Origin: a bacterium
GTDB taxonomy: Bacteria; Patescibacteriota; Minisyncoccia; UBA6257; 2-01-FULL-56-20
Direction: 5' to 3'
Length of the DNA stretch: 38,122 nucleotides
NCBI GenBank assembly: GCA_021780195.1
Contig: JAJXZE010000014.1
Coordinates: 1 to 38,122 of the forward strand
Shown here: piece by piece, positions 26,657 through 35,411 of the stretch
Layout of the letters: each line of letters starts with the position of its first letter
How positions within the stretch are numbered: position 1 is the first letter of the stretch
Notes under the pieces: model-generated
Seen by the model: only the letters and a program-made list of their open reading frames with translations
Told to the model about the DNA's origin: nothing
Databases searched by the model: none
Position numbers and translations under genes: made by a program

Positions 26657-27754
26657 ATGAGAATTATTGCGCACCTCGACATGGATGCTTTCTTTGCGGG
26701 GATTGAAGAACGGCGGCACCCGCGACTTGCGGGTGCGCCGATCGTCGTGGGGGCGGATCCTTTGAACGGACGGGGGCGCGGGGTGGTGTCCACGGCGAGC
26801 TATGCGGCGCGGGCGTACGGGATCCGGTCGGCGCTCCCGATCGGGCGGGCGTGGCGGCTTGCGGAGGCGGCGCGGGCGAAGGGTCTGCCTCCCGCGGCGT
26901 TCCTGGAGGTCGACATGCCGCACTATGCGGAGGTGTCGCGTCGCGTGATGGCGATCCTCAGGAGGCACGTGAAAGAGGTCGAGGAGGCGAGTGTGGACGA
27001 GGCGTTCCTCGATCTTTCCTCCGTGGCCGCTGATCCGTGGGCGCGCGCGGAGGGCGTCGCGCGAGAGATCAAGGCGGCGATCCTCCGCGAGGAGGGCCTC
27101 ACGGCGTCCGTGGGAATCGGGCCGAACAAGCTCGTGGCGAAAATCGCGTCGGATCGCGAAAAGCCGGACGGACTCACGCTCGTGCGCGGGGAGGAAGCGG
27201 CGGATTTTCTCGCGCCGCTTCCCGTGCGGGCGATCCCGGGCGTGGGACCGAAGACGGAGGCGCGCCTTGCGGCGCTCGGGGCGCGGGCGGTGGGCGACGC
27301 GCGGCGGTTCTCCGGCGACGAACTCCGGAAACTTTTCGGGAAAGGTGGCGCGGATTTGTATGAAAAGCTTCGGGGGCGCGACGAGGCGCCGCTCGTTCTC
27401 GCGTGGGAGGCGAAGTCGGTGGGGGAGCAGGAGACCTTCGCCCTGGACGCGCGCGACCCGAAGTTCCTGCGCGCACGGCTTGCCGCGATCGCGGACGGCG
27501 TTCTTGCGCGGGTGAAGGAGGGCGGCTTCCGCTCGTTCCGGGGCGTCGCGCTCACGGTGCGCTTCGCGGACTTCACGACGGTCTCGCGGGCCACGACCTT
27601 CGACCAGCCGATTCCGGCGGACGGAAGCCCCGCGGCGCGCGAGGCCATGCAGTTCGCCGTGCTCCGGCTCTTTATGCCATTCCTCGATCGGCGCATGAAC
27701 CCGGACCGCAAGGCGGTACGCCTCGTGGGCCTCCGCGCGGAGAAACTCGCGTAG
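26657..27754 (+). CDS. dinB: DNA polymerase IV (Y-family)
   Basis: MRIIAHLDMDAFFAGIEERRHP...EEASVDEAFLDLS. Confidence 0.92.
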   Translation: MRIIAHLDMDAFFAGIEERRHPRLAGAPIVVGADPLNGRGRGVVSTASYAARAYGIRSALPIGRAWRLAEAARAKGLPPAAFLEVDMPHYAEVSRRVMAILRRHVKEVEEASVDEAFLDLSSVAADPWARAEGVAREIKAAILREEGLTASVGIGPNKLVAKIASDREKPDGLTLVRGEEAADFLAPLPVRAIPGVGPKTEARLAALGARAVGDARRFSGDELRKLFGKGGADLYEKLRGRDEAPLVLAWEAKSVGEQETFALDARDPKFLRARLAAIADGVLARVKEGGFRSFRGVALTVRFADFTTVSRATTFDQPIPADGSPAAREAMQFAVLRLFMPFLDRRMNPDRKAVRLVGLRAEKLA

Positions 27755-27798
27755 GTTTTTTTAGGTTAATTTCATAGGGTGTTTGCTATGCTGGCTCC

Positions 27799-28161
27799 GT
27801 GGCCAAGGATTTCAAGACATGGGGCGTGGTGAAGACGTCGCTCGAATCAAGGGAGGTGTGGCATTGTCATCTCGGCGAGAACCTCGGCCATGAGGAGGGC
27901 GGCAAGGGATCCGCATTTCTTCGACCCGTGGTGGTGGTCAGGGTGTTCAGCCAAGATCTCTTTTGGGCGGTGCCGATCACAAGCACAGAAAAGGTTGGGG
28001 AATATTACCATTCGTTTCTACTTGCGGGCCGCAGGGAAACCGCCCTACTGACTCAGTCGCGGGTGCTTGATCGCAAGCGGCTTCTCCGAAAAGTCGGCCA
28101 TATTCCGCGGTCAGATTTCGAACTTCTCGTAGTGAAGATTACGGCTCTTCTGGGATCCTGA
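27799..28161 (+). CDS. PemK/MazF-family protein (GTG start)
   Basis: VAKDFKTWGVVKTSLESREVWHCHLGENLGHEEGGKGSAFLRPVVVVRVF.... Confidence 0.75.
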   Translation: MAKDFKTWGVVKTSLESREVWHCHLGENLGHEEGGKGSAFLRPVVVVRVFSQDLFWAVPITSTEKVGEYYHSFLLAGRRETALLTQSRVLDRKRLLRKVGHIPRSDFELLVVKITALLGS

Positions 28162-28184
28162 GGTGAAAACGAAGACCCCTCTTG

Positions 28185-28356
28185 GGAAGGGGTCTTCTCG
28201 GAGGCCGAAGCCATTGTGATTTCACAATACCATTTCCGTACCCGTAGTCAAACTTCTTTTAATAAAGATTTAATCTACTCGCGGAAGGGGTCTTCTCGGA
28301 AGCAGAAGTCACTCACGCTCTTATCGGAGCACGCGCCGGGGGATGGTCAAACTTCT
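28185..28356 (+). repeat. Two degenerate about 73-bp direct repeats
   Basis: GGAAGGGGTCTTCTCGGA(G/A)G...GAAG(C/T)CA...GTCAAACTTCT at 28185-28257 and 28283-28356. Confidence 0.6.
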
Positions 28357-28387
28357 GTTGCGTCCCGTTCCGCGCTACAATGAGCGG

Positions 28388-29554
28388 ATGGAAAAGCCGG
28401 ACTTCTTCCGCGACCGCGTTTTCACCGTCGGCGAATATATCGAGATTCTGAATGCGTTTTTCAAGACGCAGGAGGCGCGCATCACGGGCGAGATCTCCGA
28501 GCTCAAGCGCGCGGCGTCGGGCCACGTGTACTTCACGGTGAAGGATAAAGAGAGCGGCGGCGTGCTCGACGCCATTATCTGGAGCCGCAATTACGAGCTC
28601 TGCGGCATTCCGCTCGAAGTGGGGATGGAGGTCGTCCTTGCGGGGCGGCCGAACGTGTACGCGCCGTCGGGGCGGCTCTCCTTCGTGGCGGACACGGTGT
28701 CGCTCGTGGGCGAGGGCGCGCTCAAGAAGGCGTACGATGCGCTCCTCAAAAAACTCGAGGCGGAAGGCCTCTTTGCGCCGGAGCGCAAGCGGCCGCTTCC
28801 GGAGTACGCGGCGCGGATCGGCGTCGTGACGTCGATGAAGGGCGCGGTGATCCACGACTTTTTGAACAACCTGGGGAAGTTCGGTTTCCGGGTGCGGGCG
28901 GCGGACGCGCGCGTGGAAGGTCAGCAGGCGATCACGTCGCTCATGGCGGCGGTCGAGGCGATGCGCGCGGAAGCCGAAGCGGGACGGATCGAGGTACTCG
29001 CGATTCTTCGCGGCGGCGGATCACTTGAATCGCTCCAGGGGTTCAACAACGAAGCGCTCGTCCGGGCGATCGTCGATTTCCCCGTGCCCGTCATCGCGGG
29101 CATCGGCCACGACAAGGACGTGCCGCTCGCGGCGCTCGCGGCGGACTTCATGGTCTCGACGCCGACCGCGGCGGCGCATCTCGTCTCGCGCTCCTGGGAG
29201 GAGGCGTACGCGAAGGTGCGGGAGTTCGCGGGGCTCCTGAACCGCATCCCGCTCGAGATCGAGCGCGCGCGGAATGCGGCCGCGGCGCAGTGGGAAGCCC
29301 TCGCGTCGCGCTTCGCCCGCGCGCTCGCGGACGCCCGGGCGACGCTCGCGCTCGCGGCGCAGGCCGCGGCGCACAACGACCCGGCGCGCCAGCTCTCCCT
29401 CGGCTACTCGATCGCGCGCGCGAACGGGCGCGTGGTGCGGAGCGTGAAGGGGCGCGCGGAAGGTGATATACTGGAACTCCAGGTGAAGGACGGTTCACTG
29501 GATGCGGCGATAAAGAACATCCGTCACGATCATCACAACCATGGCGAAAACTAA
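28388..29554 (+). CDS. xseA: Exodeoxyribonuclease VII large subunit
   Basis: GEISELKRAASGHVYFTVKD; RIGVVTSMKGAVIHDFLN. Confidence 0.93.
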   Translation: MEKPDFFRDRVFTVGEYIEILNAFFKTQEARITGEISELKRAASGHVYFTVKDKESGGVLDAIIWSRNYELCGIPLEVGMEVVLAGRPNVYAPSGRLSFVADTVSLVGEGALKKAYDALLKKLEAEGLFAPERKRPLPEYAARIGVVTSMKGAVIHDFLNNLGKFGFRVRAADARVEGQQAITSLMAAVEAMRAEAEAGRIEVLAILRGGGSLESLQGFNNEALVRAIVDFPVPVIAGIGHDKDVPLAALAADFMVSTPTAAAHLVSRSWEEAYAKVREFAGLLNRIPLEIERARNAAAAQWEALASRFARALADARATLALAAQAAAHNDPARQLSLGYSIARANGRVVRSVKGRAEGDILELQVKDGSLDAAIKNIRHDHHNHGEN

Positions 29555-29768
29555 AACGGCGGGCGCCGGCGCGGGCAAGGAAGGACTGAAGGAATATCTG
29601 GAGAAGATCAGGACGATCTCCGACTGGTTCGAGGCGCAGGACGAGATCGACCTCGAGGAGGCGCTCGCGAAGATCCGCGAGGCCGGCGCGCTCATCAAGG
29701 CGAGCAAGGCGCGCCTCACGGAGGTAGAGAACGAATTCGAGGAGATCAAGAAGGGAGTGGAAGAATAG
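29541..29768 (+). CDS. xseB: Exodeoxyribonuclease VII small subunit
   Basis: Short helical ORF overlapping xseA end; LEEALAKIREAGALIKASKARL. Confidence 0.8.
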   Translation: MAKTKTAGAGAGKEGLKEYLEKIRTISDWFEAQDEIDLEEALAKIREAGALIKASKARLTEVENEFEEIKKGVEE

Positions 29769-29774
29769 CGCTCC

Positions 29775-30050
29775 ATGAGGATCACGGTGCGGGCGAAGCC
29801 CGGCGCGCGGAAAGAATTCGTGGAAAAAGAAACCGGCGTGCCCGCAGGGCTTTTTGAAAAACGTCCGTCGGGGAACGCCGGCGCGCTCCCGGCGCAGTTC
29901 ACCGTTGCCGTGAAGGAACCCGCCGTGGACGGACGCGCGAACCGCGCCATCGAACGCGCGCTTGCGGCATATTTCAAAGTGGCACCGTCCGCGGTGCGCA
30001 TCGTGGCGGGGCACTCGGCAAAACAGAAAATTTTCGAAGTTTCGAAATAG
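29775..30050 (+). CDS. DUF167/YggU-family protein
   Basis: MRITVRAKPGARKE...AVDGRANRAIERALAAYF. Confidence 0.8.
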   Translation: MRITVRAKPGARKEFVEKETGVPAGLFEKRPSGNAGALPAQFTVAVKEPAVDGRANRAIERALAAYFKVAPSAVRIVAGHSAKQKIFEVSK

Positions 30051-30075
30051 GATAAAGGTAAGGAAGATAAAAAAG

Positions 30076-30122
30076 CAGGCGTACTCCGTTGGTCACCGCA
30101 TTACTGCGACGGAGTACGCCTG
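30076..30122 (-). terminator. Intrinsic terminator for the minus-strand gene
   Basis: CAGGCGTACTCCGT/ACGGAGTACGCCTG 14-bp stem; minus strand continues CTTTTTTATC. Confidence 0.75.
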
Positions 30123-30144
30123 TTGGGGGAGAGTGAGGTTTTTA

Positions 30145-30540
30145 TTACCGAGGCGCCGCCCGCCGACGGACCGCCCGCGCGATCGTGCCCGCGCCTCCGG
30201 CAAGTCCGACCGCCGCGAGCGCTGCGGCCCCGGTCGCGAGGCCGAGCGCAAAGAAACAGGCAGCGACCGTGAGAGCCCGCGTGGCGAGAAACCGCGGGTC
30301 GGCTTTGGTTTCGGCCACTGCCGCAAGCGTTCCGATTGCGGCGAACGTCACCGCTGCGCTCACGGCACGCGGGTTGTTGATGACCCACAGCGCCGTGGCA
30401 AGCGGACCCGCGACGCAGAGGCCGGCGATGAAGCCAAAGAAGGCATAAATTATGCCTTCAAAAAAGGATTCCCGTAGCCGCTCGGCAAGCAGGCCGAGTA
30501 ACCGCGGTTCCTCTTCCGCTGATTCAATGGGGCGTCTCAT
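30145..30540 (-). CDS. Small multi-TM membrane protein
   Basis: Promoter TTGACA-N17-TATAAA (30591-30563 on minus), SD GGAGGCGCCC-ATG. Confidence 0.65.
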   Translation of the reverse strand: MRRPIESAEEEPRLLGLLAERLRESFFEGIIYAFFGFIAGLCVAGPLATALWVINNPRAVSAAVTFAAIGTLAAVAETKADPRFLATRALTVAACFFALGLATGAAALAAVGLAGGAGTIARAVRRRAAPR

Positions 30541-30589
30541 GGGCGCCTCCTTTCCGTTCCGATTTATATCATTTCTCCGCGCTTCTGTC

Positions 30590-30699
30590 AAAAAAAGCCC
30601 ACCCTCCATAGGCATGATGCCCCGCGGAGGAGGGTGGGCTTCCCGACAGAAACAAGTGTTGCTGATCTCAGCATACCAGGAGCGGGCAAGGAGATGCAA
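30590..30699 (-). ncRNA. Candidate small RNA unit
   Basis: Minus promoter TTGCAT-N18-TATGCT (30699-30670), then AGCCCACCCTCC/GGAGGGTGGGCT hairpin + T7 at 30640-30590; no ORF. Confidence 0.5.
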
Positions 30700-30742
30700 G
30701 GCGGCTGGTGCCGCGCGTGCCGCGGTATGCCACGGAATAAAA

Positions 30743-30770
30743 ACGGCCAGCAGGACGCGCGCCCTGCTGG
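30743..30770 (-). terminator. Intrinsic terminator downstream of tsaD
   Basis: GGCCAGCAGG-ACGCGCGC-CCTGCTGGCC, minus strand continues GTTTTTATT. Confidence 0.8.
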
Positions 30771-30821
30771 CCAACCGGAGGATGCATGTTGTTCAGCCTG
30801 CTTTCAGTATATCACCCGTCT

Positions 30822-31913
30822 TCAGATATCCAAATCCCCGCGCGCCTCGAGCTTGTAGCGCTTCTTCCGGAGGTGCGCCAGGTAGCCCGCCGCGCCGATC
30901 ATTGCGGCGTTGTCGAGATTATATCTGAGCGACGGAACGAAGAATGCAGAGCCGATCTTCCGCGCCTCGCGTCTGAGCCGGGCGCGGAGCGCCTTGTTCG
31001 CGGCGACGCCGCCCGAGAGTAGGACGGAGCGCGCGCCGTATTCACGCACGGCGCGGACGGTCTTTGCGGCCAGGACGTCGAGCGTGGCGGCCTGAAAGGA
31101 GGCCGCGATGTCGCGGCGATTGAGATGCGCGACGTCAGTTCCGGCACCGTGCGCGCCCGCCGTACCGTTTCCTTCCTCCGCGGCGCGCACGTGATAGAGG
31201 ACGGCGGTCTTGAGGCCGGAGAAACTGAAGTCGTAGCTTTTGTCGTGGAGCATCGGGCGGGGGAACGCGATCGTGCCGTCGGGATGCGCGGGGCGGCGCA
31301 GGCGTTCCTCGCGCGCGAGCTTTTCGATCTCGGGGCCGCCGGGATAGGGGAGGTCAAGGAGGCGCGCCACTTTGTCGAACGCTTCGCCCGCGGCGTCGTC
31401 GCGCGTTTCGCCGAGGCGCCGCCACTTCGTGAAGGATGCCATTTCGAGGAGGATCGTATGGCCGCCGCTCACGATGAGCGCGACCGCGGGAAAGCGGACG
31501 GGCGCGCCGCCGGAGAGGAGGAAGCTGTAGAGATGGCCTTCGAGATGGTTCGCGCCGACGAGCGGTTTCCCGTGTTCCGCGGCGAGTCGCTTTGCGAACT
31601 CGATGCCCGTCCAGAGCGCGGGCTCGAGGCCCGGTCCCACGGTCACCGTGACGAGGTCGATCGAGCGCCAGAGGCGCGCTTCGGCGGCGCTCCCCGGCGC
31701 GCCGAACATCTTCCGGTAAAGGATCGGAAGATTCTTCAGGTGCTCGCGCTTCGCGAGGTTCGGCACCACGCCGCCGAACGGGCGGTGGATTTTTATCTGC
31801 GAGGCGACGAGGCTTTTCCCGACGCGGAAGCGGGGCGCGCGCACGCCGCCCGACGCGTCGAGGAGCGCGAGGCCGCTCTCGTCGCAGGACGTTTCGATCG
31901 CGAGGACTTTCAT
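30822..31913 (-). CDS. tsaD: tRNA N6-adenosine threonylcarbamoyltransferase
   Basis: MKVLAIETSCDESGLALLD...GGHTIL...GGVAANKALR. Confidence 0.94.
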   Translation of the reverse strand: MKVLAIETSCDESGLALLDASGGVRAPRFRVGKSLVASQIKIHRPFGGVVPNLAKREHLKNLPILYRKMFGAPGSAAEARLWRSIDLVTVTVGPGLEPALWTGIEFAKRLAAEHGKPLVGANHLEGHLYSFLLSGGAPVRFPAVALIVSGGHTILLEMASFTKWRRLGETRDDAAGEAFDKVARLLDLPYPGGPEIEKLAREERLRRPAHPDGTIAFPRPMLHDKSYDFSFSGLKTAVLYHVRAAEEGNGTAGAHGAGTDVAHLNRRDIAASFQAATLDVLAAKTVRAVREYGARSVLLSGGVAANKALRARLRREARKIGSAFFVPSLRYNLDNAAMIGAAGYLAHLRKKRYKLEARGDLDI

Positions 31914-33514
31914 TGGACTGATGGTAGCACGACGGAGGCCTTGTCGCTATCTTCGAGCAGGCGATAGATCGCCGGCATGCCGAGCGCGATGCCGCTCTGC
32001 GTAGAGCCGTTGTCCGAGGCGAAGAATATTCCCACGAGGTAGCCGTTCCAGAACAGGGGCGACCCGGAGCGGCCTCCCTGAATGTCGTTCGCCACGAAGT
32101 GGAAGTCGAACGGCTGATCTTTGAAGTACTGGTCGCCGCCGTAATACGCGTCGATATATCCCACCGCGCCTTTCAGATAAAAGAGGTTGAAGTCCGTGCC
32201 GTACTCGTTGATGAGCTCGGCGGGGTAGCCGTAGTCGAGGACCTGCGCCGTGCGGGAGGGCGGCACGTCGCGTGCGAGCGCCGCGTCGTATGGGAACCGG
32301 CCGAAGTCGTTGCAGTCCTTGTGCCACATCGCGCAGTCGGGTGTCGTGGTCGTGATCTTAAGCACGGCGAAGTCCGCCTGGCGGTATTCGAGGTCGCTCA
32401 TCGATCCGCGCGACGGATCGAAATACGCGACGGCTTCGTATTGCATCGCGCCCTGAAGCTGGGTGGAGGGATTCACCGATTTGATCTCGTCGGCCGTGGG
32501 GAGCGTGTTCATTTCGGGGAGGCCGACTTCGCAGTGATCGAGCACGAGATTTCGATACGCCGCCGCGGTGGCGGCGGGGAGCGTCGAGGAGTACGCCCAC
32601 GCGGTCCATGCGGGATCCACGATATGCTTTGCGGTGAGGATGTAGCCCTGGGGGCTCACGATCACGCCGCTACCCTTGAAGAGCGTTTCGGTCCCCGCGC
32701 TCGAGGGATCGGTCGAACGGTAGTGGCAGAGGAGTCCCACGATGCTTTGCGGTGCGATGGTCGCGGGAGGGAGCGTGGTCGAGGTGGGCGTCGCGGCGGC
32801 GGTGGTTGCCGCGGGTAGCGGCGTTGATGTCGGCGCGATGGGCGTCGCAGACGGCGTGGCTGCGGGGGCTATGGGTACGGGCGCCGCCGCAATCGGCTTC
32901 GGCGCGACAAAGGCGGCGTTCATCGTGGTCGTCGCGGGCGCGGCGACGGTATTGCCGGTCGTGGTCGGTATGGCATTCTGCGCGCTACCCGCTACCGCCG
33001 GTGCGGGCACGGCAGGGAGGATCGGCGCGCCCGCGGGAGCGTTCAGCATCATGATGCCGAAGTTGAGATACGCCGCGAAGCTTGTCCAGAGGAGATAGGG
33101 GACGAGGAGCCACGCGGCGCGGCGCGATACGGCGAAGAACGCGACGAGCGTCCACGCGATCGCGCACCAGAGGACGATGATCTCGGCGAACGCGGCGAGC
33201 GGTAAGCGGAGACCGAAGAAGAGAAACGACCACAGAGCGTTCAGGACGAGCTGGGCCGCGAAGATAAGGAGCGCGCCGCGGACGGCCCGCGTTTCCCGTG
33301 CGCGGCGCCATACGAGGAATGCCGCAATGCCCATGAGGAGATAGAGCAGAGTCCAGACGAGGCCGAAGACCCATCCCGGCGGGGTGAGCGGCGGCTTCGC
33401 GAGCGTCGCGTACCAGTCGGGGATCGCGCGTACCGTGAAAATCGCACCGAGCGCGCCCGCAAGTTCCGAGATTGCGATTGCGCCGACAAGCACCGACGCC
33501 GCACGGAGGTTCAT
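31910..33514 (-). CDS. TspO/MBR domain fused to trypsin/HtrA-like serine protease
   Basis: N-terminal KPPLTPPGWVFGLVWTLLYLLMG, LNALWSFLFFGL; about 100-aa P/A/T linker; C-terminal GSGVIVSPQGYILTAKHIVDP (His), DFAVLKI (Asp), GGRSGSPLF (Ser). Confidence 0.85.
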   Translation of the reverse strand: MNLRAASVLVGAIAISELAGALGAIFTVRAIPDWYATLAKPPLTPPGWVFGLVWTLLYLLMGIAAFLVWRRARETRAVRGALLIFAAQLVLNALWSFLFFGLRLPLAAFAEIIVLWCAIAWTLVAFFAVSRRAAWLLVPYLLWTSFAAYLNFGIMMLNAPAGAPILPAVPAPAVAGSAQNAIPTTTGNTVAAPATTTMNAAFVAPKPIAAAPVPIAPAATPSATPIAPTSTPLPAATTAAATPTSTTLPPATIAPQSIVGLLCHYRSTDPSSAGTETLFKGSGVIVSPQGYILTAKHIVDPAWTAWAYSSTLPAATAAAYRNLVLDHCEVGLPEMNTLPTADEIKSVNPSTQLQGAMQYEAVAYFDPSRGSMSDLEYRQADFAVLKITTTTPDCAMWHKDCNDFGRFPYDAALARDVPPSRTAQVLDYGYPAELINEYGTDFNLFYLKGAVGYIDAYYGGDQYFKDQPFDFHFVANDIQGGRSGSPLFWNGYLVGIFFASDNGSTQSGIALGMPAIYRLLEDSDKASVVLPSVQ

Positions 33515-33596
33515 GGGTCCATTATAGCAGGGAGTGGCTTTCGCGTGCGGCTTAACAATAATTTCATGGAAGAATTATTATAATGAGAAGAATACG

Positions 33597-34095
33597 ATGC
33601 CCGAAAATACTCGGCGCGCCATCTATCTTTTTATCGACGCGTCTAATCTTTGGGAGGCGCAAAAAACAAAGGGCCGGCTTTTGGATTTCGAAAAAGCGAG
33701 ACCATCTACCTTAGGGAATATTTTTCCGGGACCGCGGTCAAAGCCTTTTACTATACGGCGTATCCGGCAGAAGGAACAAGGAACTATTCCCTCGATGGAA
33801 AACATAAATTTTACACCTATCTCAAAAAGGGCCTCGGTTTTGCGGTAATCAAGAAAGAACTGAAAAGGATTATGGTGGCGGGCGCCGCTGGAGAATCCGG
33901 CGAAGAGAAGGGGAATATGGACGTCGAAATGACCATTGACGCACTGCGCCATATGGATAAATACGAGGTGGCCGCGCTGTTTACGGGCGACTCCGACTTT
34001 TTGGCGTTAGTGATGGCTATCGGGACATTTTGGATATTGAGGAAATCTGGGGTAAGGATCTGCGACACCGCGCCGAACTGCGGAAGGGAGCGTAG
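33597..34095 (+). pseudogene. NYN-domain (LabA/DUF88-like) protein pseudogene
   Basis: AIYLFIDASNLWEAQKTKGRLLDFEK -> frame change near A5 run at 33691 -> YLREYFSGTAVKAFYYTAYPAEGTRNYSLDGKHKF...ALFTGDSDFLALV -> third frame DILDIEEIWGKDLRHRAELRKGA*. Confidence 0.8.
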
Positions 34096-34099
34096 ATAA

Positions 34100-34215
34100 A
34101 AAGCAACCCTCCGCGAGGAGGGTTGCCCTTGGATGTTATACCCCTCCGGTTTGGACAACCGGAAGACCTATTCAGCCTAGCTGAATATTGGAAAAAGTCA
34201 AGCGGCGACGTGAGA
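34100..34215 (-). ncRNA. Intergenic region with three consecutive hairpins, last one terminator-like
   Basis: Minus: ATTCAGC-TAG-GCTGAAT; CCGGTT-GTCCA-AACCGG; GCAACCCTCC-TCGC-GGAGGGTTGC-TTTTTATC. Confidence 0.35.
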
Positions 34216-34219
34216 AAAA

Positions 34220-34243
34220 AGGCCGCCGAATGATTCGGCGGCC
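34220..34243 (-). terminator. Intrinsic terminator downstream of yvcK-like gene
   Basis: GGCCGCCGAATCATTCGGCGGCCTTTTTTC on minus strand. Confidence 0.85.
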
Positions 34244-34266
34244 ACAACCAGAAATTGTGCATTACA

Positions 34267-35232
34267 TCAAAGCGCAAGGATTTTCCCGAGCGCCTCCGCG
34301 ACCGCCGCGGGATCATGATAGAGATATCCCTCCGGCGTGACCCTGAGGAGCGGCCACCGCATGAGACGCGGGTCGCGGCGCAGGGTTTTCGTCGCGAGTT
34401 CCACTTTCCGTTCGGCGCGGTAGCGGAGCATCGCCGCGCGCGGGATTGGCGCGCTGTTGTGGAGAATCACCGCGGCGCGCACGCCCATCCTTTTTTCTAT
34501 CTCGCGGACGAAATCCTCCGCGCAGTAGTCGTCCGTCTCGCCCTGCTTGGTCATGATGTTCAGCATGACGATCACGCGGGCTTTCGAGCGGCGGAACGCG
34601 TGCGTGATGCCGCGGGGAAGGAGCGCCGGGATGATGCTCGAATAAAGATCTCCCGGGCAGACGATGATCGTGTCGGCCCTGCGTATCGCATCCTGCGCTT
34701 CGCGTGAAGCGCGGACTGCGGGACGCAGGAACACGGAGGTGATCGCATGGGTGTCCGCCGACCAGAGGGGATTCTCGGCGAGGCGGTCGATGTGCGTTTC
34801 TTCGGCGATCTTCCCGCCGAATTTGAGCGTGGCGCAGAGCTCCGTTTCTTCCATCGAAGCGGGAACGACGCAATGGGGGAGGATGCCGCACATGCGGTGC
34901 GTGATTCCGAGCGCCTCGTGCGGCGTGATGCCCTCGGTTCCGACGAGGCCCGCGAGCAGAACGTTTTTGAGCGAATGGCCGTGAAGGCATCCTCCTTTGA
35001 ATCTCCGGACGAGCGCGGCGGCGAGCTTTTCGTCGGGACAGAGCGCGGCAACGCATCGCGTGAGGTCGCCCACGTAGCCGGGAGAGCCGTAGTCGTGCAT
35101 GAGAACACCGGTGGAACCGCCGGAGTCGGTGCCCGGGCAGATGCCCGTGATCCTGACGCCCTCGAGCCGCCTCAGGCCTTTCAGGATCTGTGCGTGTCCG
35201 CCGCCTCCGCCTATTGTGACGACATTTTTCAT
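34267..35232 (-). CDS. YvcK/CofD-family protein
   Basis: VTIGGGGGHAQILKGLRRL...CPGTDSGGSTGVLMHDYG; SD AAGGAGACCCC-ATG. Confidence 0.85.
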   Translation of the reverse strand: MKNVVTIGGGGGHAQILKGLRRLEGVRITGICPGTDSGGSTGVLMHDYGSPGYVGDLTRCVAALCPDEKLAAALVRRFKGGCLHGHSLKNVLLAGLVGTEGITPHEALGITHRMCGILPHCVVPASMEETELCATLKFGGKIAEETHIDRLAENPLWSADTHAITSVFLRPAVRASREAQDAIRRADTIIVCPGDLYSSIIPALLPRGITHAFRRSKARVIVMLNIMTKQGETDDYCAEDFVREIEKRMGVRAAVILHNSAPIPRAAMLRYRAERKVELATKTLRRDPRLMRWPLLRVTPEGYLYHDPAAVAEALGKILAL

Positions 35233-35290
35233 GGGGTCTCCTTTCGTGTTTCGCGCGGCTACCATGCCGCCTTCGATGACGACGTAGTGC

Positions 35291-35361
35291 TCCTTCCAGT
35301 ATGGCGCGGGCACCGTCGGCGGAAAGGGAACTGATGGCAAGGAGGTTGATGACAAAGAGAC
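35291..35361 (-). repeat. Upstream-region repeat copy 1
   Basis: CCAGTATGGCGCG..., GCGGAAAGGG..., GGCAAGGAGGTTGATGACAAAGAGACG shared with 35870-35937. Confidence 0.7.
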
Positions 35362-35362
35362 G

Positions 35363-35384
35363 GCTCGCTGGTTGGCGAGCCGCT
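35363..35384 (-). terminator. Intrinsic terminator downstream of GNAT gene
   Basis: CGGCTCGC-TGGTTG-GCGAGCCG, minus strand continues TCTTTGTC. Confidence 0.55.
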
Positions 35385-35411
35385 AGACAACTTTCGTCGG
35401 GGGAGGGCGCT

